Positions 54,781 through 63,608 of a stretch of DNA of 64,000 nucleotides are shown piece by piece. The translations under genes were made by a program, and so were the position numbers. Under the pieces are notes generated by a model. That model was not told where the DNA came from. It saw only the letters and a list, made by a program, of their open reading frames with translations, and made no database searches. This DNA comes from Chryseosolibacter sp964493505 (GTDB lineage Bacteria > Bacteroidota > Bacteroidia > Cytophagales > Cyclobacteriaceae), in contig CAZBNP010000001.1 in the NCBI GenBank assembly GCA_964493505.1, forward strand, positions 1 through 64,000, written 5' to 3'. Position 1 is the stretch's first letter. Every line of letters starts with the position of its first letter.

Positions 54781-55824
54781 ATGATCATGCGTCCCAAAAA
54801 AGAAATCACCATATACGACATCGCCGAATCGCTGAACCTCTCTTCGGCTACCGTAAGCCGCGGGCTCAAAGACCATCCCGCCCTACGAAAAGAAACCAAG
54901 AAGCGGATACTCGAGAAAGCGCACGAGCTAGGCTACCGCCACAATCACTTCGCCAGTAACCTGAGGAGAAGCCGCACCAACACAATCGGAGTGATCGTCC
55001 CCAGGCTCAACAGCTACTTCATGTCGTCGGTAATCGCGGGCGTCGAAAAGGTCGTTAATGAAGCCGGCTACAACCTGGTGATCTCGCAGTCGCTGGAGTC
55101 TTCCGGGAAAGAGAAGGTCAACATCAATACAATGTTCCACACCCGTGTTGACGGATTACTTGTGTCTTTGGCTTACGACACGGAAGACGACGCTCACTTC
55201 CGAATGATCCTTGATAAGAATATTCCGCTGATATTTTTCGACCGCGTCTTCGAACACCCTCTCTCCACCTGCGTAGTTATCGACAACTTTGCCGCAGGCT
55301 ACGAAATGACGCAACACCTGATCCGGCAGGGCCGCAAACGAATCGCCCATATTACCGCAAACCTGAAACGAAACGTCTACGCCGAACGCCTGGACGGATA
55401 CAAACAGGCCCTCGCCGATCACGGATTGCAATACGATGAAAGTTTACTCTTCGTCAACAACCTCACTGACTCGGAGTGTATCGGGAGTGTGAGATCAATG
55501 ATCGACTCCGGAGCTCTTCCCGACGGCATCTTTTGCAGCAACGATTCATCGGCCGTCACGTGCATCCGCGAATTAAAGGCAGCCGGCATTCGCATTCCCG
55601 GGCAGGTCGCTATTGGCGGATTCAACAATGAGCCGATCGCCACGGTCGTCGAACCAAATCTTACGACGGTAAATTATCCCGGTCGGGAAATGGGCGAAGT
55701 CTGTGCAAACATTCTTATCCGAAGACTTTCGGAGCCCAACCATGCCGACACCAATCGCGTTGTACTTCGCCATCAACTGATAGTTCGCGAATCATCCAAG
55801 AATACAGTCGACACAAGACCATGA
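54781..55824 (+). CDS. LacI/GalR-family transcriptional regulator
   Basis: This 348-residue protein (start 54781 or 54787, frame open to 54739) has the N-terminal helix-turn-helix and hinge ITIYDIAESLNLSSATVS then RGLKDHPALRKETKKRI. A periplasmic-binding-protein-like ligand domain follows (TIGVIVPRLNSYFMSSVIAGVE ... PDGIFCSNDSSAV ... IPGQVAIGGFNNEPIA). It is typically a repressor released by a sugar or sugar phosphate. Its neighbours handle sugar acids, and palindromes of LacI type lie at its own promoter and at the pectin locus. The inducer is unknown, with a galacturonate derivative a reasonable guess. Confidence 0.95.
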   Translation: MIMRPKKEITIYDIAESLNLSSATVSRGLKDHPALRKETKKRILEKAHELGYRHNHFASNLRRSRTNTIGVIVPRLNSYFMSSVIAGVEKVVNEAGYNLVISQSLESSGKEKVNINTMFHTRVDGLLVSLAYDTEDDAHFRMILDKNIPLIFFDRVFEHPLSTCVVIDNFAAGYEMTQHLIRQGRKRIAHITANLKRNVYAERLDGYKQALADHGLQYDESLLFVNNLTDSECIGSVRSMIDSGALPDGIFCSNDSSAVTCIRELKAAGIRIPGQVAIGGFNNEPIATVVEPNLTTVNYPGREMGEVCANILIRRLSEPNHADTNRVVLRHQLIVRESSKNTVDTRP

Positions 55825-55843
55825 CAACTTAAATTCCTGCCTT

Positions 55844-57241
55844 ATGCAAAACCCAAAGAAAGCATTTAACAGAAGAGACTTCATTCGTTCGACAGCCAGG
55901 GGAACAGTGGCAACATCGCTTCTGGTGGGCGGGTTTCCCACCATTGTACCAGCATCTGTTTTCGGCAAAAATGCTCCGAGCAACCGGATCAATGTAGCCG
56001 CACTCGGCGTGGGGAGAATTTCGCGAGTTCACGACATGCCCAACGTCTGGAGGTCTGATCAGGCACGGATCATAGCCGTATGTGACCTGGACAGTAAGCG
56101 GGTGAATGAAGGGAAGCAACTCGTCAACGAGTATTATTCGAAGAAGCAGGGGAAGACTTATGACGGCGTGAAGACCTACGAGGATTATCGGGAGGTATTG
56201 CAGAACAAAGATGTAGACGCCGTGATCATCAGCACGCCCGATCACTGGCACTCGCTGATGGCGATCCACGCGGTAGAAGCGGGCAAGGATGTCTATATGC
56301 AAAAGCCTGCATCACTCACAATCGCCGAAGGCCGTGCTGTCAGCAACGCCGTTCACCGGTCGGGAAGGATATTGCAAATTGGCAGCCAGCAACGGAGCTC
56401 AACGCAGTTCAGATATGCGGCTGAGCTTGTACGCAACGGACGGATAGGTGATTTACAGACGGTGGAAGTCGGCCTCCCGGGCGATCCTGGCGGAGAAGAG
56501 GAACCCGAGATGCCAATACCCCCAAATCTTAACTATGAAATGTGGCTGGGACCCACTCCCTATGTTTACTACACGGAGAAACGGGTCCATCCGCAGAGTG
56601 ACTATGAACGACCCGGTTGGCTGAGATGCGAACAGTTCGGAGCGGGCATGATCACGGGATGGGGATCGCACCACATAGACTGTGCCCACTGGGCAATGGA
56701 TATGGAGTATTCAGGGCCGATCGAAGTGTCGGGCTCAGCGGAGTTTCCGCAATCAGGTCTTTGGGATGTACACGGAAAGTTCAGAACGGAAGGTTTGTAC
56801 GAAAACGGTGTGAGGATGATCGTTTCGAACGACCTCCCCAATGGCATAAAATTCATCGGATCAAAGGGATGGATATTTGTGACCCGTGGGAATTATTCGG
56901 TAACCGCAAGTGATCCCACGTCCACCTCTGCCGATGACAGCCCGCTTCGCGCAAGTGATCCGAAGATCATCACATCGAAAATTGGCCCCGACGAAATTCA
57001 CCTGTACAAAAGCGACGATCACCACGGCAACTGGATTGAGTGTATCCAGTCGCGGAAAGCGCCTATCGCGCCTGTTGAAATCGGACATCGCTCCTGTTCG
57101 ACGTGCCTGATCCATCATATTGTCATGAAACTTGGCCGCAAGGTGAGGTGGGACCCGGTAAGGGAGCGCTTCATCAACGATGACGAAGCAAACAGCATGC
57201 TATCGAGGCCACAGCGATGGCCCTATATTATCGGCGCATAA
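55844..57241 (+). CDS. Gfo/Idh/MocA-family oxidoreductase with Tat signal
   Basis: This 465-residue protein begins with a twin-arginine signal (NRRDFIRSTARGTVATSLL), so it is exported folded with its NAD(P) cofactor. The Rossmann motif VAALGVGRISR, the catalytic VYMQKPAS (EKP-like), ADHWHS-like TPDHWHSLMA and TGWGSHHIDCAHWAM are typical. Such periplasmic enzymes act on sugars or sugar acids, often by oxidation at C3. It starts 19 bases after the LacI gene, probably in one transcript with it. Substrate not identifiable. Confidence 0.92.
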   Translation: MQNPKKAFNRRDFIRSTARGTVATSLLVGGFPTIVPASVFGKNAPSNRINVAALGVGRISRVHDMPNVWRSDQARIIAVCDLDSKRVNEGKQLVNEYYSKKQGKTYDGVKTYEDYREVLQNKDVDAVIISTPDHWHSLMAIHAVEAGKDVYMQKPASLTIAEGRAVSNAVHRSGRILQIGSQQRSSTQFRYAAELVRNGRIGDLQTVEVGLPGDPGGEEEPEMPIPPNLNYEMWLGPTPYVYYTEKRVHPQSDYERPGWLRCEQFGAGMITGWGSHHIDCAHWAMDMEYSGPIEVSGSAEFPQSGLWDVHGKFRTEGLYENGVRMIVSNDLPNGIKFIGSKGWIFVTRGNYSVTASDPTSTSADDSPLRASDPKIITSKIGPDEIHLYKSDDHHGNWIECIQSRKAPIAPVEIGHRSCSTCLIHHIVMKLGRKVRWDPVRERFINDDEANSMLSRPQRWPYIIGA

Positions 57242-57367
57242 TTTTTTGCTGCTTCGCTATCCAATATTTTCCACCGGCGGAGGTTATTATCCGGATTTGT
57301 CTGTCAACCTTTACATATTGAAGTCATTTCCATAGGTCGTGAGGCCGTCAAGAATTTATCAATCGCA

Positions 57368-58201
57368 ATGAAGAACCTGTGTCGTGCGAGTCTGTTTCTC
57401 GCTTTGTTTTGTTTCATTTCCCTGATTACAGAGGCCCAGCGTCCTGCCAAAATATCGTGGAAAAAAGTGAAGGTCCTTGTGTACACAAAAAACGGGAAAG
57501 GGTATGTTCACGACAACATTCCCGATGCCGTGAGTGCAATCAGAAAACTCGGCGTGGAAAAAGGTTTTCACGTCGACGTCTCGGATGATCCTGCTGTATT
57601 TACTGAGCAGAACCTGAAGCAGTACAGGTTCCTGCTCTTCCCGAGCACCAACAACGACGTATTCGACACCGATGCACAGCGTGTTGCGTTCAGGCGTTAT
57701 ATTCAGGCGGGTGGCGGATTTGTCGGATTGCATTCAGTCATTGGCACCGAGCGCAACTGGCGATGGTTCAAGATGATGCTCGGCGGCAAATTCGTATGGC
57801 ATCCACGCTATCAGCCTCTTGAGATCAGGGTCATCGACAAAGACCACCCTTCCGTAGCGGGTATGCCTTCTGTCTGGAAAAAGGAGGATGAGTGTTACTT
57901 CATGAGCGAATTATATCCCGGAATGAACGTCGTCATGGTGCACGACCTTACCGCCATTAAGCCCAATGAAAACGACGCTGTCAAAATAAAGGAGCTTGCT
58001 GACGACTTCGGCGACTATTATCCCGCGGTCTGGCATCAGAATTTCGACGGCGGCACGATCTGGATCACCACACTCGGCCATAGCAAAGCCGATTATGAGG
58101 ATCCGTTGTTCCTTCACCACATTTTTCAGGGAATGACGTATGTTGCGGGAAGTGTCGGCAAGATTGATTTTTCGAAAGCCTCCGCGACGGCGAGGGATTA
58201 G
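57368..58201 (+). CDS. Exported ThuA-like (trehalose-utilisation family) protein
   Basis: This 277-residue protein has a signal peptide (ends near TEAQ) and a class I glutamine-amidotransferase-like fold of the ThuA type: VKVLVYTKNGKGYVHDNIPD, FLLFPSTNNDVF, FRRYIQAGGGFVGLHSVIG, and TTLGHSKADYEDPLFLHHIFQGMTYVAG. ThuA proteins take part in 3-keto-sugar metabolism and commonly occur beside Gfo/Idh oxidoreductases in Bacteroidota. It fits the cluster as an exported helper of the sugar oxidoreductases. The actual reaction is not settled. Confidence 0.9.
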   Translation: MKNLCRASLFLALFCFISLITEAQRPAKISWKKVKVLVYTKNGKGYVHDNIPDAVSAIRKLGVEKGFHVDVSDDPAVFTEQNLKQYRFLLFPSTNNDVFDTDAQRVAFRRYIQAGGGFVGLHSVIGTERNWRWFKMMLGGKFVWHPRYQPLEIRVIDKDHPSVAGMPSVWKKEDECYFMSELYPGMNVVMVHDLTAIKPNENDAVKIKELADDFGDYYPAVWHQNFDGGTIWITTLGHSKADYEDPLFLHHIFQGMTYVAGSVGKIDFSKASATARD

Positions 58202-58328
58202 GGGAAATAGGGAAGGCTGTGACCTTGTAATTTGCACAAACGAAATCATACCGTATATTTAAAACTTTGGGCGACACCCGAAAGACAAAATCAAACCTAA
58301 ACCTATCAGTCACGCTTAATACCCAGGC

Positions 58329-59627
58329 ATGGAAATTCAGGAAAATGCAGCCGGCAAGCCCGGAAGATACCGTTGGACAGTCTGTTCACTTTTGTTTATC
58401 GCTACTACCATCAACTATGTAGACCGGCAGATCCTTTCTCTGGTGAAGCCGATCCTCGACGTGGAGCTCGGCTGGTCTAATGAAGAATTCGGGATTGTCA
58501 ATGCTGTCTTCCAGGGAGCGTATGGCTTCGGTCTCTTGTTCTTCGGGTGGTTTGTTGACCGTTACGGTGCTAAAGTCGGATATGCCGTATCTATCATTGG
58601 ATGGAGCCTTGCGGCGATGGGACACTCTGTTGTATCCACGGTTACGGGGTTCATGATTGCCCGTGCTTCGCTTGGCGTCAGCGAGGGGGGTAATTTTCCT
58701 TCCGCTATCAAGGCCACTGCGCAGTGGTTTCCAAAACGCGAGCGTGCTTACGCGACGAGTATCTTCAACGCCGGAACCAATGTAGGAGCTATTGTCGCCC
58801 CTGCCCTCGTTCCGTGGATCGCCTATACGTGGGGATGGCAGATGGCCTTTATCGCCGCGGGGGTCGCCGGCCTTCTGTGGCTGTTCCTCTGGATTCCATT
58901 CTATAACAACGACCCTGCAAAGTCAAAGCACGTTAAGCCTGCGGAGCTTACACTGATCGAAAGCGATCGCGAAATTGACGATGACAAGCAAAAAGTATCG
59001 TGGTTGAGTCTCTTGAGGTATCGCCAGACATGGTCGTTTATTGTCGCGAAGTTTATGACCGACCCGGTATGGTGGTTTTTCCTGATATGGCTCCCGGATT
59101 ACTTCAAGAAGACCCGTGGGCTGGATATCAAGGAAAGCTGGATACACCTCGTTACCATCTACGTTATCGTAACGATCCTGAGCATTTTCGGAGGATGGGT
59201 CATCGGTTTCCTCAACGAACGAGGATGGAGCATCACACGTGCGCGTAAGACAGGTATGTTTGTGTTCGCACTGTGCGTGATTCCGATTTTCCTCGTCGCA
59301 CAACTGGGCGAATGGGGCGCGGTACTGCTTATCGGCCTCGCGGGCTCAGCACACCAGGCCTGGTCGGCCAATTTGTACACGACGGTTTCCGATATGTTCC
59401 CTAAAAAAGCAGTGGCGTCAGTCATCGGAATCGGGGGTATGGCAGGTGCTTTCGGGGGTATGATGTTCCCGATTTATTCAGGCCGGCTTCTCGACAACTT
59501 CACAGCAGCTGGAAATGTGACAGCCGGTTATACCGTGCTGTTTACGATCTGTGCGTTCGCGTATGTCGGAACATTCCTGGTCCATCACCTGCTTGCTCCA
59601 AAATTCGAGCGATTTGACATGAAATAG
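58329..59627 (+). CDS. MFS transporter, ExuT-like hexuronate symporter
   Basis: This 432-residue protein has twelve membrane segments and reads as the anion:cation symporter branch: TTINYVDRQILSLVKPILDVELGW, FFGWFVDRYGAKVGYA, RASLGVSEGGNFPSAIKATAQWFPKRERAYATSIFNAGTNVGA. It resembles hexuronate permeases that import galacturonate and glucuronate. Given the pectinases at 41-45 kb, galacturonate is the likely substrate. No isomerase or reductase for galacturonate catabolism is in the window, so the rest of the pathway must lie elsewhere. Confidence 0.88.
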   Translation: MEIQENAAGKPGRYRWTVCSLLFIATTINYVDRQILSLVKPILDVELGWSNEEFGIVNAVFQGAYGFGLLFFGWFVDRYGAKVGYAVSIIGWSLAAMGHSVVSTVTGFMIARASLGVSEGGNFPSAIKATAQWFPKRERAYATSIFNAGTNVGAIVAPALVPWIAYTWGWQMAFIAAGVAGLLWLFLWIPFYNNDPAKSKHVKPAELTLIESDREIDDDKQKVSWLSLLRYRQTWSFIVAKFMTDPVWWFFLIWLPDYFKKTRGLDIKESWIHLVTIYVIVTILSIFGGWVIGFLNERGWSITRARKTGMFVFALCVIPIFLVAQLGEWGAVLLIGLAGSAHQAWSANLYTTVSDMFPKKAVASVIGIGGMAGAFGGMMFPIYSGRLLDNFTAAGNVTAGYTVLFTICAFAYVGTFLVHHLLAPKFERFDMK

Positions 59628-59725
59628 GAGGTGCCGGCTGCGCTTGCTAATGGTCTTTGCATATTGGTCTTTGCCATTTCGAAAAAGTTCGCACCTTTGC
59701 TGCAAAACAATTTTGTTGCAAACAA

Positions 59726-60892
59726 GTGTCTGACCGTTACAATCAGCGCGGGGTATCCGCATCAAAGGAAGACGTCCACCAGGCGATCAGCAACCTGGAC
59801 AAGGGTCTTTTTCCCAAAGCTTTCTGCAAGATTGTCGCCGACCATCTCGGCGGCGATCCTGACTACTGCTCCATCATGCATGCCGATGGCGCCGGCACCA
59901 AATCGTCGCTCGCATATCTCTACTGGAAAGAAACCGGCGATCTCTCGGTTTGGAGAGGCATCGCTCAGGATGCCATTGTGATGAACACCGACGATCTGCT
60001 CTGCGTCGGCGCGACAGACAACATCCTACTCTCGTCGACCATTGGCAGGAACAAAGACAAGGTTCCGGGCGAAGTAATCGCGGCGCTTATCAACGGTACG
60101 GAGGAGATCCTGGAGATGCTTCGCCAGCACGGCCTGAACATTATCAGCACCGGTGGAGAAACCGCTGACCTCGGGGATCTCGTTCGCACGATCGTCGTAG
60201 ACAGCACAGTAGTATGCCGGATGAAGAAGTCGGACGTGATCGACAACGCCAGAATTCAGAATGACGACGTGATCGTAGGGCTTGCATCATACGGGAAGGC
60301 AACCTACGAAGACACCTACAACGGAGGCATGGGCAGCAACGGGCTCACCTCTGCCAGGCACGACGTCTTCACACATGCTTATGCTTCGAAATATCCCGAG
60401 ACCTATGATGGAAACGTCCCTGAAGACCTGGTGTACTCAGGTTCTTTCAATGTGACCGACAGCCTTCCAGGCCTGGATATCAACGTGGGCAAGCTGGTAC
60501 TATCGCCTACCCGTACCTACGCACCGATCATCGTCAAAATACTCAACGCCTTCCGTCATGCTATACATGGCATGGTGCATTGCAGTGGCGGAGCCCAAAC
60601 AAAAGTATTGCATTTTATCGACGATCTCCACGTCATTAAAGACAATCTATTCGCGCCTCCTCCGTTATTCAGACTCATTCAAGAGCAAAGCGGAACAGAC
60701 TGGAAAGAGATGTATAAAGTCTTCAACATGGGTCACCGTATGGAGATCTACGTTCCGGAGAAATATGCACAGGAGGTTATTGACATTTCAGCGTCATTCA
60801 ATGTCGACGCCCGGATCATCGGGCGCGTAGAGAAAGCCGCTGCGAAACAGGTGACGTTGAGAACGGAATTTGGCGAGCTGGTCTACCACTAG
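59726..60892 (+). CDS. purM: Phosphoribosylformylglycinamidine cyclo-ligase (Bacteroidota type)
   Basis: The frame opens at 59657 but the conserved start SDRYNQRGVSASKEDV follows a GTG at 59726, giving 388 residues. This is the longer variant usual in Bacteroidota. The ATP-binding PurM core shows MHADGAGTKSSLAYLYW, MNTDDLLCVGATDNILLSS, STGGETADLGDLV and MVHCSGGAQTKVL. It closes the imidazole ring in purine synthesis. It is 98 bases downstream of the transporter, with its own upstream region, and unrelated to the sugar cluster. Confidence 0.94.
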   Translation: MSDRYNQRGVSASKEDVHQAISNLDKGLFPKAFCKIVADHLGGDPDYCSIMHADGAGTKSSLAYLYWKETGDLSVWRGIAQDAIVMNTDDLLCVGATDNILLSSTIGRNKDKVPGEVIAALINGTEEILEMLRQHGLNIISTGGETADLGDLVRTIVVDSTVVCRMKKSDVIDNARIQNDDVIVGLASYGKATYEDTYNGGMGSNGLTSARHDVFTHAYASKYPETYDGNVPEDLVYSGSFNVTDSLPGLDINVGKLVLSPTRTYAPIIVKILNAFRHAIHGMVHCSGGAQTKVLHFIDDLHVIKDNLFAPPPLFRLIQEQSGTDWKEMYKVFNMGHRMEIYVPEKYAQEVIDISASFNVDARIIGRVEKAAAKQVTLRTEFGELVYH

Positions 60893-60942
60893 CACATCAC
60901 CCCATTCTTTCCGTTCTTTATACGCAGCCAAAACAAGCTAAC

Positions 60943-62805
60943 ATGTTCATGCATAAATCCCAGTGGTTACTGCTGGCCTTCGCCATCAGTGGTTGCTCAA
61001 CTTCACAGCCAGAAAAGAAAGAGACACCGATGAAACAGGATCCCCATTCGTACGCCATCCCCGCAGAGGCTAGCGTGAAACATTTGTCGTGGAGAGCAAT
61101 CGTCGATTTCGATTCAAAGACGATCGATGCCACGGCGGAATGGACCATTGAAAACGACGGCGCCGACAGCATACGCCTCGATACGAAAGATCTCGTTATT
61201 AAATCAGTAACGCTCGGCGGCGGCGACTCTGCGCCCTACCGCCTTGGTAAAAAGTCTGCAATCCTCGGTGAAGAGCTTGTAATTCCGATCGGGAAAGACA
61301 CCCGCACGGTCGCTATTCAATATCAAACCAGTCCGGCAGCAGAAGCGTTGCAATGGCTGAAACCACAGCAGACCGCCGGCAAGCATTCGCCCTTCCTGTT
61401 CACGCAATCGCAGGCTATCCTTGCGCGCAGCTGGGTGCCCTGTCAGGACACTCCTGGTGTGCGCTTCACCTACGACGCAGACGTCACCGTCCCCGCAGGA
61501 CTCCTCGCGTTGATGAGCGCATCGAACCCCAAAGAGAAAAACGAGACGGGCAGTTATCATTTTGAAATGACGCAGCCTATCCCGTCCTATCTGCTTGCTC
61601 TTGCCGCCGGAGACCTCACCTTCAGGCCCGTCAGCGCCAGAAGCGGAGTTTACGCGGAGCCCGGACTAATAGAAAAAGCCGCCTGGGAGTTTGCCGACCT
61701 TGAAAAGATGATACAAGTCGCAGAAGACCTTTACGGGCCCTATCAATGGGACCGCTACGATGTTCTTGTCCTGCCTCCGAGCTTTCCGTTTGGTGGTATG
61801 GAAAATCCTCGTCTTACATTTGCTACCCCTACCATCCTCGCGGGAGACCGATCGCTCACATCGCTCATCGCCCACGAACTCGCTCACAGCTGGTCGGGCA
61901 ACCTGGTGACCAATGCTACCTGGAACGACTTCTGGCTCAACGAAGGGTTTACCGTGTACTTTGAAACACGCATCATGGAGAAGCTGTATGGAAAAGATTA
62001 CGGAGAGATGCTGGCGTCACTAAATCTTCAGGAGCTCCACGATGAAATAGACGCACTGCGCAAAAAAGGTGAGTACGCAGACACCAGGCTGTTGCTCGCC
62101 CTTGACAATCGCAATCCTGACGATGGCGTTACCAGCATCGCCTATAACAAAGGATACTACTTCCTGCGATCTATCGAGGAAGCACACGGGCGTGATAATT
62201 TTGATATGTTCCTCAACGACTATTTCCGGGACAATGCTTTCGGAACTATGGATACTGACTCCTTCCGGAAGTATATCGCAGATTACTACCAGGCCAAATT
62301 CAAGATCACGCTCAGCCCCGCCATATTCGATCAGTGGATACTTGGCGAAGGTCTGCCCGAAAACGCACCAGCGCCCAACTCAGCGAAATTCAAAAAGGTA
62401 GACCAGGTCATCTCGTCCTGGCAGGCCACAAAGCGCCTCGACAAGGATCAGGCGAGTACCTGGAGCACGCACGAATGGCTTCACTTTTTACGCAATCTTC
62501 CGGCAACACTATCAGCTCCTGAAATTGAGCAGCTCGACAGTTTTGGCGATTTCACCTCTTCCGGCAATGCCGAGATCATCACAGCGTGGGGAGTGATCGC
62601 TATCGCGAACGACTATCAAAAAATGTACTCCGTGATCGAAGACTTTCTTATCAATACCGGAAGACGTAAATTTCTCAGTCCGTTATACAACGAGATGCTA
62701 AAAACGGCAGAGGGAAAGAAACGAGCCCGGGAAATATATAAGAAGGCACGGGAGAATTACCATTTTGTGGCCACAAACTCTTTAGATAGAGAAATAGGGA
62801 GGTAG
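60943..62805 (+). CDS. M1-family zinc aminopeptidase (leukotriene A4 hydrolase-like), lipoprotein
   Basis: This 620-residue lipoprotein (lipobox ISGC then STSQPEKK) has the M1 order. The N-terminal beta-saddle is followed by the substrate loop PFGGMENP, the zinc site HELAHSW (His311, Glu312, His315) and the third ligand Glu in NEGFTVYFE. A C-terminal helical leukotriene-hydrolase-type domain follows from about residue 480. It removes N-terminal residues from peptides outside the cytoplasm. It lies 50 bases after purM. The C-terminal tail ends in a normal charged segment. Confidence 0.95.
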   Translation: MFMHKSQWLLLAFAISGCSTSQPEKKETPMKQDPHSYAIPAEASVKHLSWRAIVDFDSKTIDATAEWTIENDGADSIRLDTKDLVIKSVTLGGGDSAPYRLGKKSAILGEELVIPIGKDTRTVAIQYQTSPAAEALQWLKPQQTAGKHSPFLFTQSQAILARSWVPCQDTPGVRFTYDADVTVPAGLLALMSASNPKEKNETGSYHFEMTQPIPSYLLALAAGDLTFRPVSARSGVYAEPGLIEKAAWEFADLEKMIQVAEDLYGPYQWDRYDVLVLPPSFPFGGMENPRLTFATPTILAGDRSLTSLIAHELAHSWSGNLVTNATWNDFWLNEGFTVYFETRIMEKLYGKDYGEMLASLNLQELHDEIDALRKKGEYADTRLLLALDNRNPDDGVTSIAYNKGYYFLRSIEEAHGRDNFDMFLNDYFRDNAFGTMDTDSFRKYIADYYQAKFKITLSPAIFDQWILGEGLPENAPAPNSAKFKKVDQVISSWQATKRLDKDQASTWSTHEWLHFLRNLPATLSAPEIEQLDSFGDFTSSGNAEIITAWGVIAIANDYQKMYSVIEDFLINTGRRKFLSPLYNEMLKTAEGKKRAREIYKKARENYHFVATNSLDREIGR

Positions 62806-62829
62806 ACTCGATGAATAAAAGTAGGCTCC

Positions 62830-63276
62830 ATGAATAAAATAGGAACGTTTGCCTTGATCTTACTACTGGCGGCGGGGTGCCAGAAGCCGGAGGAGGATAT
62901 CGTGTTGCGGCAAATCAAAGATGTGGTGGTAGATGCTTCTTCGAGCCCGTTGCTGAAGGCAAACGCCGTCTTCTTCAATCCGAATAAGATGCGGGGCAAG
63001 CTGAGAAAGATCGACGTGGAAATATATGTCAACGGTAAGAAGGCGGCGGATGTCGAACAAACGCTTACGACTTCGATTCCTGCGAATTCTGAGTTCACTG
63101 TTCCGCTGGAAGTCCGACTCGCGATTGAGGAGTTGGGTATCCTCGACACTATCCTGGGTATGATCGGTGGAAAATCACTGGAAGTCCACTACAAGGGAAC
63201 GCTAAAGCTTACCTATCGCGGGTTCCCTATCAAAGTTCCTGTCGACTATAAAGATAATGTGAGGCTGAGGTTCTGA
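62830..63276 (+). CDS. LEA type 2 family lipoprotein
   Basis: This 148-residue lipoprotein (lipobox AAGC at residues 14-17, then QKPEED) has one LEA2/WHy-like beta-sandwich: LKANAVFFNPNKMRGKLRKIDVEIYVNGKKA and then VPLEVRLAI and LEVHYKGTLKLTYRG. Such domains occur in plant desiccation proteins and in many bacterial lipoproteins of unknown role. It starts 24 bases after the M1 peptidase gene and so is probably cotranscribed. Its end overlaps the converging small membrane protein gene. Confidence 0.85.
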   Translation: MNKIGTFALILLLAAGCQKPEEDIVLRQIKDVVVDASSSPLLKANAVFFNPNKMRGKLRKIDVEIYVNGKKAADVEQTLTTSIPANSEFTVPLEVRLAIEELGILDTILGMIGGKSLEVHYKGTLKLTYRGFPIKVPVDYKDNVRLRF

Positions 63277-63482
63277 TTCGGCAAGAACCATTCAGCAGAT
63301 GGATTAAAGCGAATCACCGGCACCGTAGGATGTGGCATAAGCCCGGGTATCGCAATGTCAAAATCCACTTCGGGGCGCTCGACGATCACCTTCGTTGTTC
63401 TTCCGAACACATCCGTGTAGAAAGTAATGAGCACCGCGACGATGATGCCAAGAACAATTAATAATTTCCGCTTTGTAAACAT
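63246..63482 (-). CDS. Small single-pass membrane protein
   Basis: From ATG 63482 it has 78 residues (frame open to 63497). A basic N-terminus TKRKL is followed by a membrane helix LLIVLGIIVAVLITFYTDVFG, then a short extracytoplasmic tail rich in proline and valine (VIVERPEVDFDIAIPGLMPHP). It overlaps the convergent LEA2 gene by 31 bases. The helix and the ordered tail suggest a real gene. I do not recognise the family. Confidence 0.6.
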   Translation of the reverse strand: MFTKRKLLIVLGIIVAVLITFYTDVFGRTTKVIVERPEVDFDIAIPGLMPHPTVPVIRFNPSAEWFLPNQNLSLTLSL

Positions 63483-63608
63483 AAAATGACGATTCACCCT
63501 ATAGACACCGTAGTCGTTGCCAAAGTTGCACCGTCAAAAAAATTCACGGTTTTCCCGTAGAGAGATCACCATTTTCCGGGATAGCCGAAACCCAGAACCC
63601 GAACCCTG

